From positions 1 to 64,000 of the forward strand of contig QAXH01002258.1 of assembly GCA_004335635.1 (NCBI GenBank): 64,000 nucleotides of DNA. Direction: 5' to 3'. How positions within the stretch are numbered: position 1 is the stretch's first letter; each line of letters opens with the position of its first letter. The notes beneath the pieces were generated by a model, which saw only the letters and a program-made list of their open reading frames with translations, was not told the origin of the DNA and ran no database searches. Source of the DNA: Chloromonas sp. AAM2. Its lineage: Eukaryota > Chlorophyta > Chlorophyceae > Chlamydomonadales > Chlamydomonadaceae. A program made the translations under genes and the position numbers. Shown here piece after piece: positions 37,722-49,175 of this stretch.

Positions 37722-38744
37722 AAGTCTGCCTGTAGCAGCTGCTGTGCTGCGGCTACCATGCCTCCTTGTGTGTGAATACCTCTGTGCATGGCATGCCAGC
37801 CAGTGATCTGCTGAGAATAATGGGTACTTGTTTGCAGAACCGGACTGCTGACAAGCAGCGAGCTTGCCAGTGGAGAGATTAGCCTATCATTTCCTATGCA
37901 TGGAGCAGCCGCCAGGCTTTGCCATATCCATTGAAATGGTGCATTGCATGATGCAATGCATGCCACTGGTTTGAACTGGAACATTTTGGGCTGTCAGCTT
38001 CCCAGGAAAGCCCTGAGTGCCAAGAATTTCTTCCACCCCATTCAATCCTAGACTTTCGTCGGTCCTCTCCTAAACCTTTGACAGTTGAAGCACGGACCAT
38101 TGCACCACACTTTTGCTACCCGGATACTTGACAGTACTGTCATCGCTTCTTGGTGTTATTTTATCGGTCTTGTGTTGACCTCCATGTGTGTATCCCTAGA
38201 GCTTCTGAAAACAATGACGTTAGTGCTGGTCATCTGCAAGAGAGTTAGTAACACTCACGTTATCATGGCCTTTGAGTGCGATGGAAAGGGAGGACAGGCA
38301 AATTGCTGTCCTGGGATTTGAAACCTTTCGCTTGTCTTCTGCTGATGTGTTTGTTTGTGCACCTTTCCAGCACAGCGTGTTGCTGCTTGGCATTGCTCTC
38401 TTATCATGTAACTGCGTGCACCATTGTAGTCCTGATTATCATCCCGATCACTGCCCGAAGGCATCTGGCCCTAGCGGCCTTTTTGGCTACTCTGGATTGG
38501 TCCACGTGCGGCATACAGATATGGCACGTTGCTCCGCTTGAAAATTTGAACATGGTGCTGCTACTTTCGCAGGCAGTCCGTGTAGTCAGTCAAGTTACAA
38601 GCAGAACTCTAGCGTTTTGACTGCATTGAAATCGAAATACAAGGTTGGGCATTGTCAAGGAGGGACTCCAATCCGTCTAGCATGCACAGGCCATGCGACC
38701 ATGGCCACCTCACATGCCACCTAACATGTCATTGCAAGATGTTT

Positions 38745-39005
38745 GTTTAAAAAACATGCTTGCCAGTTCTCGGACAATTCCTGGGAGTACCACTGGAACC
38801 TGTGTTGTTTTTTTGCACCTCAACCTCACCGCAGACGTTTTGCCTTGGCATTGACATCCCACCGTTTTGTAGTGAGTTTCACCGATTGTCGGCGCAGGTC
38901 TCTCTCTCTTACATCTCCATGTGTCTGTCTGGAAAGGCCAATGTTTGTAATTGCTGTCAAGTGTTTGCCAGTTCTGGGACAATGTGCACTGGCACCAGTG
39001 TTGTG
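38745..39005. mobile_element. Rearranged MITE-like copy, ends in direct orientation
   Basis: CTTGCCAGTTCTCGGACAAT (about 38759) and GTTTGCCAGTTCTGGGACAA (about 38963) are both in plus orientation, each followed by an A-C-x-x-G-T-G-T-T-G-like interior end. This differs from the inverted arrangement in intact copies. Confidence 0.5.
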
Positions 39006-39029
39006 ATGTGATCTGGTGGCTCGGTGCAA

Positions 39030-39247
39030 GGTCGAGCCGGAAGTAGAGGTTCTGTGGCTTACATGTCTGTTTTCAGGCCATTTCTCTGACAAGGTTAGCG
39101 GAAAGGATGACACCTTGGGTGGTGACCGCCACCCTTGTATAAAAATGATCTTCATATGCTTGTTGGACACGCTTGGTGTTCTCGGTTCGTATTAGGGTGT
39201 CTTTTGGCAGTTGCCTATTGGAACATATGTAAGAATCGAGTGTCTCT
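39030..39247 (+). repeat. 220-bp dispersed repeat, copy 1
   Basis: Starts GGTCGAGCCGGAAGTAGAGG and ends AGAATCGAGTGTCTCT. It shares nearly all positions with 48308-48532, including TTTCTCTGACAAGGTTAGCG and CTTGTATAAAAATGA. Confidence 0.8.
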
Positions 39248-40496
39248 AGGCGAGGGACGGCTTCACTTGTGTCAGATGGCATCTGTTTGCCCGCTTTTTG
39301 GCATGGCATTGAAAGGTGTTTCATCTGAGGGCATCATTCGCAAAAATGCTGTGAGCAGTACGTGATGTTGAATCCTCGGTAACACAGAGTTGAGATGAAC
39401 ATGCCCAAATAAACAGCCTCATGCTGTTGCCCAGTCCGCCAGGTCATGCCCTGCTCTCATGTAGCACCCAAGCGTCACAAGGTCACGCAACATCACACAG
39501 ATCCTTTTCTGAGCCACCTCAGACCAGATGCAAACGTAATGGCAGCAGGACGTCCAGTTCAAGGGTCAGACAGCGTACATACCACATACCAGGCAAGCCA
39601 ACGTCACGGCTTTGGGTTCTGAGTATCATGGATGAGTCAGGCAGGTCCATAGCACTGTGTGGAACGTTTCCCAATCCCTGGACACCACTTCATCCACTGC
39701 CTGCAGAGCTCCTGTAGGAAGAGGTCTTGCAGAAGTTACGCAGATCAAGGTGAGCATGCCAGAACACACTTGACAAGCGCATCCAGCGACACCTTGGAAC
39801 GTATCATATTGTTTGACACTTGCTAGTCATCCACGCACTGTAGGCTGCATCCCATGCTGTGCTACATGTCAAATCCCAACCGCTGCTGGTGTTGCTAGGA
39901 TAGCTCTCAGAACTGCTTTACGATTGAAGTGGCAAAACAACAGCAAGCACGACCAGTTGTCGTGAGCTGGTTGCAAACAAAACAGCTTAACCGTCGCCAT
40001 TGTGCAACTGACGTGAGCACTGCACCAAAGGTCACAGCTAAGGCCGCCCGTGGTGCTGGCATACCGTTTACATGGCCAACATGCTTGTCTGCATCTGCCT
40101 GCTGATACACGGGCTAGTAGCAACTGGTAGTGCGTGAAGCTGATCAAATAGATAAAAATACTGACGAAACAAGCACAACCCAGTGGTCGTCGTCTAATCT
40201 GGTCTCGAACCAACCATGACCAGGAAGGCCAGGCTGCGTTGTTTGGGTGTATCAGATCATGCGCGCACTGCTGGCCCACTGCTATGAAAGCGCGCCTTGG
40301 CGCACTCTCAATAATGTATATAAAAAGGTTACCACTTGTCACCCGTGGCTGGTGACCCAGCCATGGCAAGAGCTGACAAGAGCCCATCCGGGCAACCCAG
40401 GTACCATGCCGTGTGCATCCGTCAGTTCCATGTCCATGCTGAGGCTTGTGAAAGCATGCTGACGCCATGTTTTTCAGGCCACTGAAGACGCCCAGC

Positions 40497-43400
40497 CTAC
40501 GCCCTCCTGCCATGCACTGCCGCATGACATGCTGCCACCAGCCCCTCAGGCAAGTCTGACCACTCCGGCACGTTAACCCATGCCCTGCTCTCTTGCACTG
40601 CGGACCCACGCAAATGCAAGGGCTGTGCATCACTGCTGTCCTCAGCTGTCCTTATTGCTGCACCGAGGGCCTCAAGTAGGTCATCAATCGCCCAGCCCTG
40701 GTCGAGTAGGGCAGCATCCCGCAGCAGGGTCAGCAGGCAGCGGGGCGGCAGGCAGGGGCTTCCGGACACGTGGCTGCACAGCGCCTGCCTGCACAGCCGA
40801 TAGCGCAGCAACCCTGGCAAACACCGCAAAACAACTACTGCAGCCTGGCAAAAAAGATTGTGATCGGTTTGTCAAGATAGTAGACTCATGTGTGCAGGAT
40901 ACCTATACCGGAGGGCACAGCCTAGGCAGCAGATAACCATACACATTGTTGGACCGATGGCCAGCGGCAAAGCATACTGTGCGTGCACGCCTAGACATGC
41001 ACTGTGACGTTCATACCTACCCAGACCCCTTGTGCCTACCAGCCTAACCATACTCCAATGCCTACCCCAGTTCTACATGCGCTGTGTCCCTGTACGTGCA
41101 AGGTACCAACGCACCTGCACAGACTGTGCAGCTCATCCATGAGCAGGGCCTGGGAGCAGCGGGCCAGCCGCAGGCACGTACGCAGCCGCACACACACGCC
41201 ACAGCCCTCAAACCCTTCAGACCGGCCATGTGATTGCGGTGCACATGGCAGGTGCCCAACTGTGGGCGGCTGGTACAGATAAAGGCGGCGAGTCAGGGCA
41301 AATGCAACCAATGACCATCCCACAGCAGCGTCTGTCACTTCTGGAAGAGTGACCACCGGCAAACAAGGCTGGTTCATCCTGCTGATAGCATCTTGCTCAT
41401 GCAGGGTTGTGGGGGTTGTTGCTCCATTGCTGTTGGTACCAGCCTTGGAGCCTGTCACAGATTGGTTCTGATTGCTGGTGTCCATTTGCGCATCAGGTTG
41501 CGCTGTGTTCAGTCCATGTGCGTTTGGAGACCCGACGGGCTGCATGCCTTGCAACCAACGAGGCGAGCATGCAGCGCTAATTACATGACCACCCCCTGCC
41601 AGCATGAATAATCTGTGCACACCCAAAAGTGCCACATCTGCCCTAGCACCCACGTGGCAGCATGCAGCATGGTCAGGGCTGCCGGGAGCACCCATGCCAT
41701 GGTGCCCAGGCGGCGCCATGTGGCCAGCATCGCATGCATGGTATAGCCGTGGCTGATCAGCATTACATAGCATATGCTGCATGTGATGGTCCTGGGGCGG
41801 TGCTGGTTCAAGTGCATCGTGCATGCTGTTGGTCTGGGATTGTGGTTGCTGCATGGAGCTGCCCCCATGCTCCCCAGTGGCGACTGTGAGGGGCTGGGAC
41901 TGTGCTGTATGACTGATGACGTGCATGGTGTTTTCAGTAGCATCCGTACCAGCATTTGTGGCGGCTCTGACATGCATTAGAGGAGGCGGCACAGCCAGGA
42001 GGAGGTCACATGCAGGGGGCAGCTGCATACCGGAAGGCAGGCAGGCAGTGTGCAGCCCTCTGTCTCTTGCTGCCATGTCCGCATGCCAATCCGAGGCATG
42101 CATCAGCAGCAACTCCACATGGGGATGTAAAGGGGCCATAGGAGACGAAGAAGCGGGATGAAGTGGAGCCGCTTGCTGCTGGCTGTCTGCTGCTGCTGCA
42201 CTGTTGTTTACGTTGCCAGGCTCGTGTGCGACCCGCACTTCCTGTGCACTACGCCGGCCAGTGCAGCCTGATAAGCCCACAGGCTCAGGTGGCTGGATAG
42301 CGTTGCCCTGCAACCCTGCCTGCACATGCCCACATGCCGCGTCCGCCTGTCCACACACACGCAATAGTGGGCCATCAAATGCAGCCAGCAGCGCGCATGT
42401 GGGCAGAAGCTGTGCAGCAGCTGGCTCCGTGTGCACTAGCGTGAGTGTGTCTCCGGGGTCAGGGTGGGCTGCCTTGGCCAGTGCAGCGAGAGTGGGTAGG
42501 CCAAGGGACTTAGCCAGCCGCACCAGGACTGTTCTATCCACTCGGCTTCCATCAGCTGACAGAGGCCTTTCAAGACGTGTGTGAGGTTCTTGCTCTGCTG
42601 GATCACTGGTTGGGTGTTGTCTTGTGCATGCGCCGGCAATGGTGCATGTTCCGGTGTGCAGCCACTCCAACACCGCTGCGAGCTCATTATGAGGCACACC
42701 TGCCTTGATGTGCACCTGTGCAATCAGCAAAGCACATGCAAACTCGGTTGTAATTGAGCAGTTTACGAAGCATGCATTTTATGTACACCTGTGCACTCAA
42801 CAACTGCCCACGGACAACTAGCCCTAGGTCAGCATACGCTATCACATGCCAAATGACACGCACCTCGGAGGGCCGGCCCGCATGTGAGGTGCTGGCCTGA
42901 GCCTTGGCTCGCAGCACCGGACTGCTGCCCAGCATGCAAGCATGCGCATGCAGCGCTTCGCCATGGGGCATGCGAAACACGACATGGGAGCCGGTAGAGA
43001 CGTCCTCCTGACGCTGGTTCAGTGTGCAGGAGCTGGCGGCAGGGTCGGGGGAGGCAGGGACAGGGATTTCCATCCCCACTTGTCCAAACACCCTGCAGTA
43101 AGCAAGCAACACATTTAAAACTTGGATGCCGACAAGCTGATGAGTCCTGTCCATTTGTGGTCTTGGGCGATCGTCAGTAACCCTCGTGCAATAAAGATCC
43201 ACGCAGCTGGTGATTGGTGGCAAGTGATTGGTTGTAAACCTGCAGCGACCCTTGTAAACTAGTGAAACTCAGGGAAAGAACTGAAACCCGTGTAACGCCT
43301 GACAGCATAGCCAAATCATCTCATGACATGAGGCTCAGTGTCGTAGAGATCTGCATCAGGCCACATGCTGTTGCGCACTGTAGCTGAGGTTTGAGTGCAA

Positions 43401-46400
43401 GTGCAGTCCCCAACCCATGACGCCCACCCGCTCAGAGCAGTGGCCGCCAGACACCCCAGCTCCCGCCGTATCTGATGCGCCATCGCCCACATGAGCGAAG
43501 GCGCGCCCTCCCGAGCACCCATATACCCCTGGCTGGGGTCCGCAGGTGTAGTGCCTGCCTGTGGTGTGCGTTTGTCCGTTTCCTGATGCCTGCTGGCGTG
43601 CAGGGTGCATGGATGCAGGGGGCAGGGCGGGTGCTGGGGTAGAACGGCCAGGGTAGGCTGGCTGGTGGAAGAATAGGGTACGACTGTCTGCCATGCTGTA
43701 CTTGCACTCGGCCTAATGCATGCAAGGCAAGTGCATGTGTTGCTCGTAACGCATGACTTTAGCAGCCCCTGCAGGCTTCTCTTGCAAGGCTTTGATTCTG
43801 CTTGGCGCCCAGAAACGGCTGCCGGTATGTGGAGGCTCCAGGAATCGTCTGTAGTTGGTGATTGGCGTGCCAAGGGTGCCAGACGCAACATGCAGGTCAA
43901 GCTGGTGTGTGCACACATAAGCAAGGCTGCGTTCAGTGTGAGGGCGGGTTCGTGGGATCCCTTGGCGTGAGGCTGCGCACGCTGCCCTGTCTGCCTGACT
44001 GGTGGGCCATCAACGGTCATGCAAGATGAGGCATCCATCTCCAACTGTTCAAGCAGCGCATGAGAGGCGGTCCATGCCAATAACATCGCCTGGCGCATCA
44101 CTGGAGATGGACATTCAGCAGCCTCTGCCCCGTGACCCATGTGACCCTGCTGTGGCTTGCTGCGGGCATGGCCCCGCTGACTTTGGGAAGTTTCTGTATG
44201 GGCTCCCAGTCCATTCTCTGCGACGGCATGACTTGTAATGAACCCCACAATTGATTGCAGGACGTCCAACGAAGGCAGCTGCGAGGGCCCAGGCTGTGTC
44301 ATGCTCTGCACAGCTTCAGCCACGCTGGGCCATGGTGTGCTGTGGTCGATGGCGGGCGGCTCGGGGGCTGATAGTTGGTGGCTGTTGGGCAGGTGCTGGG
44401 TAGCTGCTGTGGGGGCTGTAGCTTGAGGTTCAGCTGCCCGCCGCAGTGCCACCAACAGATCTTCTGGCACTGCTTGTGGAGATGAAAGAATTGAGTACAG
44501 TGCCCGCCGATCTTTGTGTGGCAAATCTGCAGTCAGTGCGCCATGTGATGCACTGCTAGCTGCTGTCCCTCGTTCCGGGCCATACTCGGACAACCAGCAT
44601 GTCTTGCAGTTGGGCAGAGTGGACATTCCCGAGCGCTCGTCGGGTAGCCCCAGGAAGCTGGGTGCCCGTAACTGTGGCTGCAGGCATGACAGCGGCAGGC
44701 GCTTAAAGTCGGTGGGATGAACAGGGTTCCGGAACGGATGCGATCTAAACCAAGTCAGCAGCCAATGAATCATGAGGATGTCTGGGTGTGAGCGGGATGA
44801 CGCCAGCAGCCGCAGCAGGGCACGTTTCACGTCGCTTGCCCGGGAGGAAGCAGTCAGGTAGGAGGCTGCGTGACTGGCAGCTGGGCAGGTGCAGGGGTAC
44901 CGCGGCCGGATGAATACTTCCATGCCAAGTTGTGCACGTGCAAAGGCACCAGGCGATCCATGCTGCTGCTGCTGCTGCTGTGTAGCCGCAGTGGACTTGT
45001 TTGTGGATGGCACGGGCTGCTGGTGAGGAGTGCTTGTACTGTGAACAGTGCCATGACCGCTTGGGATGCCATGAAAGTCCGGATTGATGCCGTAAAGTCC
45101 TTGTTGTGCTGCCATGATTGCCGACATGACATGGACCGGGGCCAGTGGGGACCACCAGCGGGGCGCGGCCACATGCAGCTCATCACGTGAGGCCTCCTGT
45201 CCATGCTGCTGCACGTGGGGCATGTGGTACACGAGTGACTCAGAAACGCCCATCATGACGTGATGCAGAGTGTCCTTTTGCTCTTGAGACCAGCCCATGT
45301 GACTGAGCCTCTGTAATGAAGAATCATGAGGTTCGTGGACATGTCCTGGCTGGGCGGATGTGTCGAAGTCTGCTTGCTGCATGCGGATCTTGTCGGTGCT
45401 GCTTGCACAAGCTGGGCAGCCTGTTGAGGTCCACAATCCGGGGTGGGCCATCATGCACAGTGCATGGCTGCATGCGAGGTGGAGATGCTTCTCGCCATGA
45501 GTGCCGCTCTCGGATGGCGATTGTGCAACCCTGCATTGCAGGCAGAAGGAACTGAAAATGAGAACCACCCCAGATCATTGATAAACACAAAGGTTGAGGA
45601 TCCACAACAGGGCATTGACAAATATAATCAAATGCGAGTGATGGTCTGGTTTGCTGCATGGCTTTCCCCAGCAGTGAGCACCCACCTGGCAATCAGGGCC
45701 TGCATGCTGCGCATCAACTGAATGGTGAGCGATGCATCCCGCTGTGCCTCCGTCCACATGCTTGCTCCCGTGTGATTCAGCAGGCATGTGGTCAGGACTG
45801 CCAGATCCTGCACCCCTGCTGACCCACTGGTGCACCGGTGCACTGCCAGGGACAGCCAGCCAGATAACGCTCGCAACCACCTGCAGCAAGCAGCACGTAC
45901 CAGTCATGTCAATTTGCAGCTTTTGGTAGCCATCGGCCGTGATGCACTGCTCTGCAGTAGAATGGGCAACTCAAGGTCACGGAAGCTGGGAGTGACAAGT
46001 TGGTCATTTCAGGCGTCTCAGGTGCAGGTGGCCCGAGCATCGCAGGTGCAGGTGGCCCAACCGCGAACAAGTATTGCAAGCAGGTCGGAGCCTTAAGCAA
46101 ATAGACGGGCAAGCAGGCAGGCACGCACATGCAACATGTGATCGCACCTCATTGCCCTCCCAGGCTGCATCATGGTGCCCACAACGTCCGGTGAAACGTT
46201 GGCCATGAGGATTTGCAGCCTTAGCAACTGCCCAGCCGCTGTCACCACCTCTGGCGACATCCCATGGGAGACTGGAACCTTTGCTGGCCAGACCGGGCTC
46301 GAAAAAGCCGTTTCGCCTGGGCCACGTGCATGGTCTGTGTCAGGTGACAGCCACGTGTCCAGGGCACAGAGCACGTGCTCGTGTGCAAAGCCCGTCCGCC

Positions 46401-48905
46401 ACTGCGCACTCAAACGCCAGTGCGTCGACTGCAGTAGCAACACGTGAGCCACAGCTGCCACTGCAGGCAGACAAATGAGGTGAAGAGGCACAGTCATGGG
46501 AAACAGTCAGTGTCCCTGCAGGCAGACACAACAGACAGAGGGCAACGCACATCTCCTGTCAGGGGATGGAGGACTGGCATGCATGTTCGTATAGCATGCA
46601 TTATTTGATCAGTCCAGGAGTTCTTACTGATCAAACTCAGAAGCCATCTGAGCTGCAAAAACATTGCAGGCGTGCAGCAGTCCAGGAACGAGTGCTGTAC
46701 AAATCAAAGATGATACTGGTTGGGTTTGTGTTCAGGCCATAAATGCTAGGCTCTCCAAGCCAGTTACGTACGCAACCCATGCTCGTTCCTGCTTGCTTTG
46801 TGCCTGCCGTGCTTATGCCTGCCTCTCTGCACACACCTTGACTGACGCTGTGCTTGTGCCTGCCTCTCTGCACACACCTTGACTGACGCTGTGCTTGTGC
46901 CTGCCTCTCCGCACACACCTTGACTGACGCTGTGCTTGTGCCTGTCTCTCCGCANNNNNNNNNNNNNNNNNNNNNNNNNNNNNNNNNNNNNNNNNNNNNN
47001 NNNNNNNNNNNNNNNNNNNNNNNNNNNNNCTCCGCACACACCTTGACTGACGCTGTGCTTGTGCCTGCCTCTCCGCACACACCTTGACTGACGCTGTGCT
47101 TGTGAGGGTCCAGCAGGGCGCACAGCGCATCTGACGCGCCCTCCTGAGGAATGAGACCTGAAGGGGCGGCAGCTAAGGGCTGCATGACATCATGATGAAT
47201 GCTCAACCCAGCGGTACTTGAATGCAGGACAACTGCCATAACAAGACAACTGTCATGCCCAGGTCGGGCTGGTCACTCAGATGGGTGTCCACCTGGCCAA
47301 CTGCGTCAATACAAGGAATCGCTCTCACTCTGCTTGAATCCATGGCTCCAGGCTACTGCTCATGCCAACACGCACCCGGCAGCACCTTGGCGAGAGTGGC
47401 CAAGGCAGCCACACACGTGCCTGCAGACGCGTCGCACGCTAGTAACGGCCGCACCAGCCGCCTCCACTCCACCTCCATGCCCATAGTGTGCCTGTATGCA
47501 GGGGTCAACTGGTGAACACTGAGGCTTGTCCATGCAACAACACGTCGTGGAAAGCCAGACAAGCTGACAAAAGGTCGCACACGATCCTTCCCAGCCTCTG
47601 CATGTGTATCACCAAAACATTCAACCGATCAGAAAGTCCACCGACCATTGATTGAAGCTGTTACTGTGTTCTCCTGAATAGCAGCTCATGCCGCGTGCCT
47701 GGAGAGGGATTTAAAACCCTACCCACCATCCCTGAGATTTTGCTGCATGAATCGCTCAAAACTTCTGAAGGTTTGTGCCCAGAAATGTCTGAAAAGGTGG
47801 TCGCACACGAGCTGGGTTGGCCAGACAATGTGGACCAGTGTGATTAGTCCTGAAGCACCTAGGCTGCCTGCACACACCTTATCTCGGCCCGGGCTGGGGC
47901 GGGCAGGCCCACCAGCAGCCCTGCCAGTGTGAGCAGCGCCCGGGCCGCCGAAGCACATGCGTCACGTGCGGATGCCTCCCCATGGGACTCAACGCTCCGC
48001 ACGTCCCACCTACGTGCGTATTTGCATGTCCACAAGCAAGTGTTCCAGAGCAGCAGTTGCCATGTGTTACTAGGAGGAAGGGTTTGTCGCCAGGCGTCAT
48101 CTGGGCAAACATGCGTGTATTGCTAGCTGGCAGCAAATGACGACTATAGTTCTCAGGTGTGACCTACATTAGGCGGCATGTGTCTAGTAGCCATAGCCAC
48201 ATGGGCATCATAGTAAAGACCACTGTCGCCAATACCAGACCAGGGGTCAGCACCTTCACTGCTACCAATTGCGATCAGGTCACGCACTCAAGGTACCTCC
48301 GCCTGCCGGTCGAGCCGGAAATAAAGGTTACAGTTCTGAGGCTTACATGTCTGTTTTCAGGCCATTTCTCTGACAAGGTTAGCGGACAGGATGACACCTT
48401 GGGTGATGACCGCCACCCTTGTATAAAAATGACCTTCATATGCTAGTTGGACACGCTTGGTGTTCTCAATTCGAATTAGGTTGTCTTTTGGCAGTTGCCT
48501 AGTTGAAGCATATGTAAGAATCGAGTGTCTCTGGTGATATGCTTCTGGAAGCATATCACGTGACCAGCGTGTTGCAAGCCAACAGGTTGTCTTCCAGCAG
48601 CGACAGGGCATGGTGTTAATGATGGCTCGCCATGAAACGAACTCATTAACAACGAGCCAGTTCTGGCAGCATCTAGGGACATTGAATCAGATTCCAGCCT
48701 AATTATGGGTGCTGAGTAGGTCATGCAGTGGTGTGCAGGCCCTCCGGCCCTCCTTGCCTACTTCCTTCACTCTTCCCTCTGAGGCATACCTTGCACCGAA
48801 CTCCTTGATGCGGGTCTTGAGCGCCTCCTTCTCCTGCCGCAGCTCCTGCTGCCCACTGGCAGGCCTGCTCGGCCTCGACCCTAGGTGGACCCGGGGTAGC
48901 GTCAT
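40497..48905 (-). CDS. Helical-repeat (ARM-like) protein with C-terminal BTB/POZ domains
   Basis: Ten minus-strand exons fit in phase: 48790-48905, 47878-48009, 47386-47491, 47083-47143, 46148-46460, 45686-45880, 43365-45530, 42864-43092, 41107-42715 and 40497-40813, about 1,747 residues. The N-terminal third is rich in helical repeats resembling armadillo folds (ARALLTLAGLLVGLPAPARA, CVAALATLAK, QLLRLQILMA). The large 43365-45530 exon is His/Ser/Pro-rich and low-complexity, with a (Q)6-7 tract. A BTB/POZ domain follows: VVFRMPHGEALHAHACMLGS, then the ELAAVLEWLHTGTC segment and LVRLAKSLGLPTLAALA. A second, divergent BTB-like part may lie near GVHRLFMLAGG to SLVAFALTRRLYLYQP. ARM-like plus two BTB resembles Arabidopsis At1g04390; BTB proteins often recruit substrates to Cul3 ligases. 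The first exon (MTLPRVHLGS, then a coiled-coil ending KEALKTRIKEFGA) is the least certain and might belong to another gene. Confidence 0.62.
46017..46066 (+). repeat. Short direct repeat, two units
   Basis: CAGGTGCAGGTGGCCC occurs twice, spaced by about 22 bp, in an intron of the BTB gene. Confidence 0.6.
46820..47102 (-). repeat. 41-bp minisatellite spanning an exon-intron border (interrupted by gap)
   Basis: The plus-strand unit is CACACCTTGACTGACGCTGT + GCTTGTGCCTGCCTCTCTGC + A, seen in at least five near-identical copies on both sides of the N run. On the gene strand each unit reads ...AGCGTCAGTCAAG|GTGTGTGC, repeating the 3' end of the 47083-47143 exon and its splice donor. The unit length (41) is not a multiple of three. 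Confidence 0.85.
46955..47029. other. Assembly gap (75 N)
   Basis: A run of N inside the minisatellite. The true array length is unknown. It lies in an intron of the BTB gene, so the coding model is not broken by it. Confidence 0.98.
48105..48146 (+). repeat. About 42-bp dispersed repeat, copy 1
   Basis: GTGTATTGCTAGCTGGCAGC + AAATGACGACTA, matched at 59876-59917. Confidence 0.75.
48308..48532 (+). repeat. 220-bp dispersed repeat, copy 2
   Basis: Second copy of the 39030-39247 repeat, here inside the first intron of the BTB gene model. It differs by scattered substitutions and a few short indels. No ORF or inverted ends were seen. Confidence 0.8.
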
Positions 48906-49175
48906 GTCTTCACAAACCTCGCCATGTGATAGCCATGCTGCTGTTCATGTCCTTACAAACCTCAGTGGAACACTATGGGCATTAAACTGATAACTCTTCA
49001 TTCTGAGCGGTTCCATGGATCTAGATAGGGTCTGATGAGTCACTCAGAAGACTTGAGTTGAACTAACTGCAACCTGGCACTAGCCGATTGAGTGTCAGAT
49101 TGGAAAAGAAATCCATCAGCCAGCGGACTGCAGGTGTTGCGAGAGGGTCCTTTCTGTTGGCCGTTGAAGCTGAAA
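48906..49175. promoter_or_regulatory. Divergent promoter interval, BTB gene and thiamin fusion gene
   Basis: 270 bp between opposite start codons, if both starts are right. No CTGAGA-type TPP-riboswitch core was found here. Confidence 0.35.

Larger units (their letters stand above)
37722..40496. other. 2.8-kb intergenic stretch with element remnants
   Basis: No exon chain was found. It holds the LCB2 3' flank (TGTAA at 38407-38411), a rearranged MITE-like piece (38745-39005) and a 220-bp dispersed repeat (39030-39247). On the left of the BTB gene there is a minus-strand TGTAA at 40068-40072. ORFs at 39869-40633 show no family likeness. Confidence 0.5.

Noticed and set aside
39869..40633. 254-codon minus-strand ORF
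   Set aside because: No recognisable domain, many Cys and Trp in the pattern of a chance frame, and no splice chain to the neighbouring BTB gene.
46820..47102. CRISPR-like array
   Set aside because: The units are contiguous with no unique spacers and sit in a spliced nuclear gene; it is a minisatellite.
46637..47239. Long minus-strand ORF running through the minisatellite and the N gap
   Set aside because: The 41-bp unit is not a multiple of three and contains a splice donor, so the repeated peptide (HSVSQGVC..) is an intron shadow; only 47083-47143 is taken as coding.
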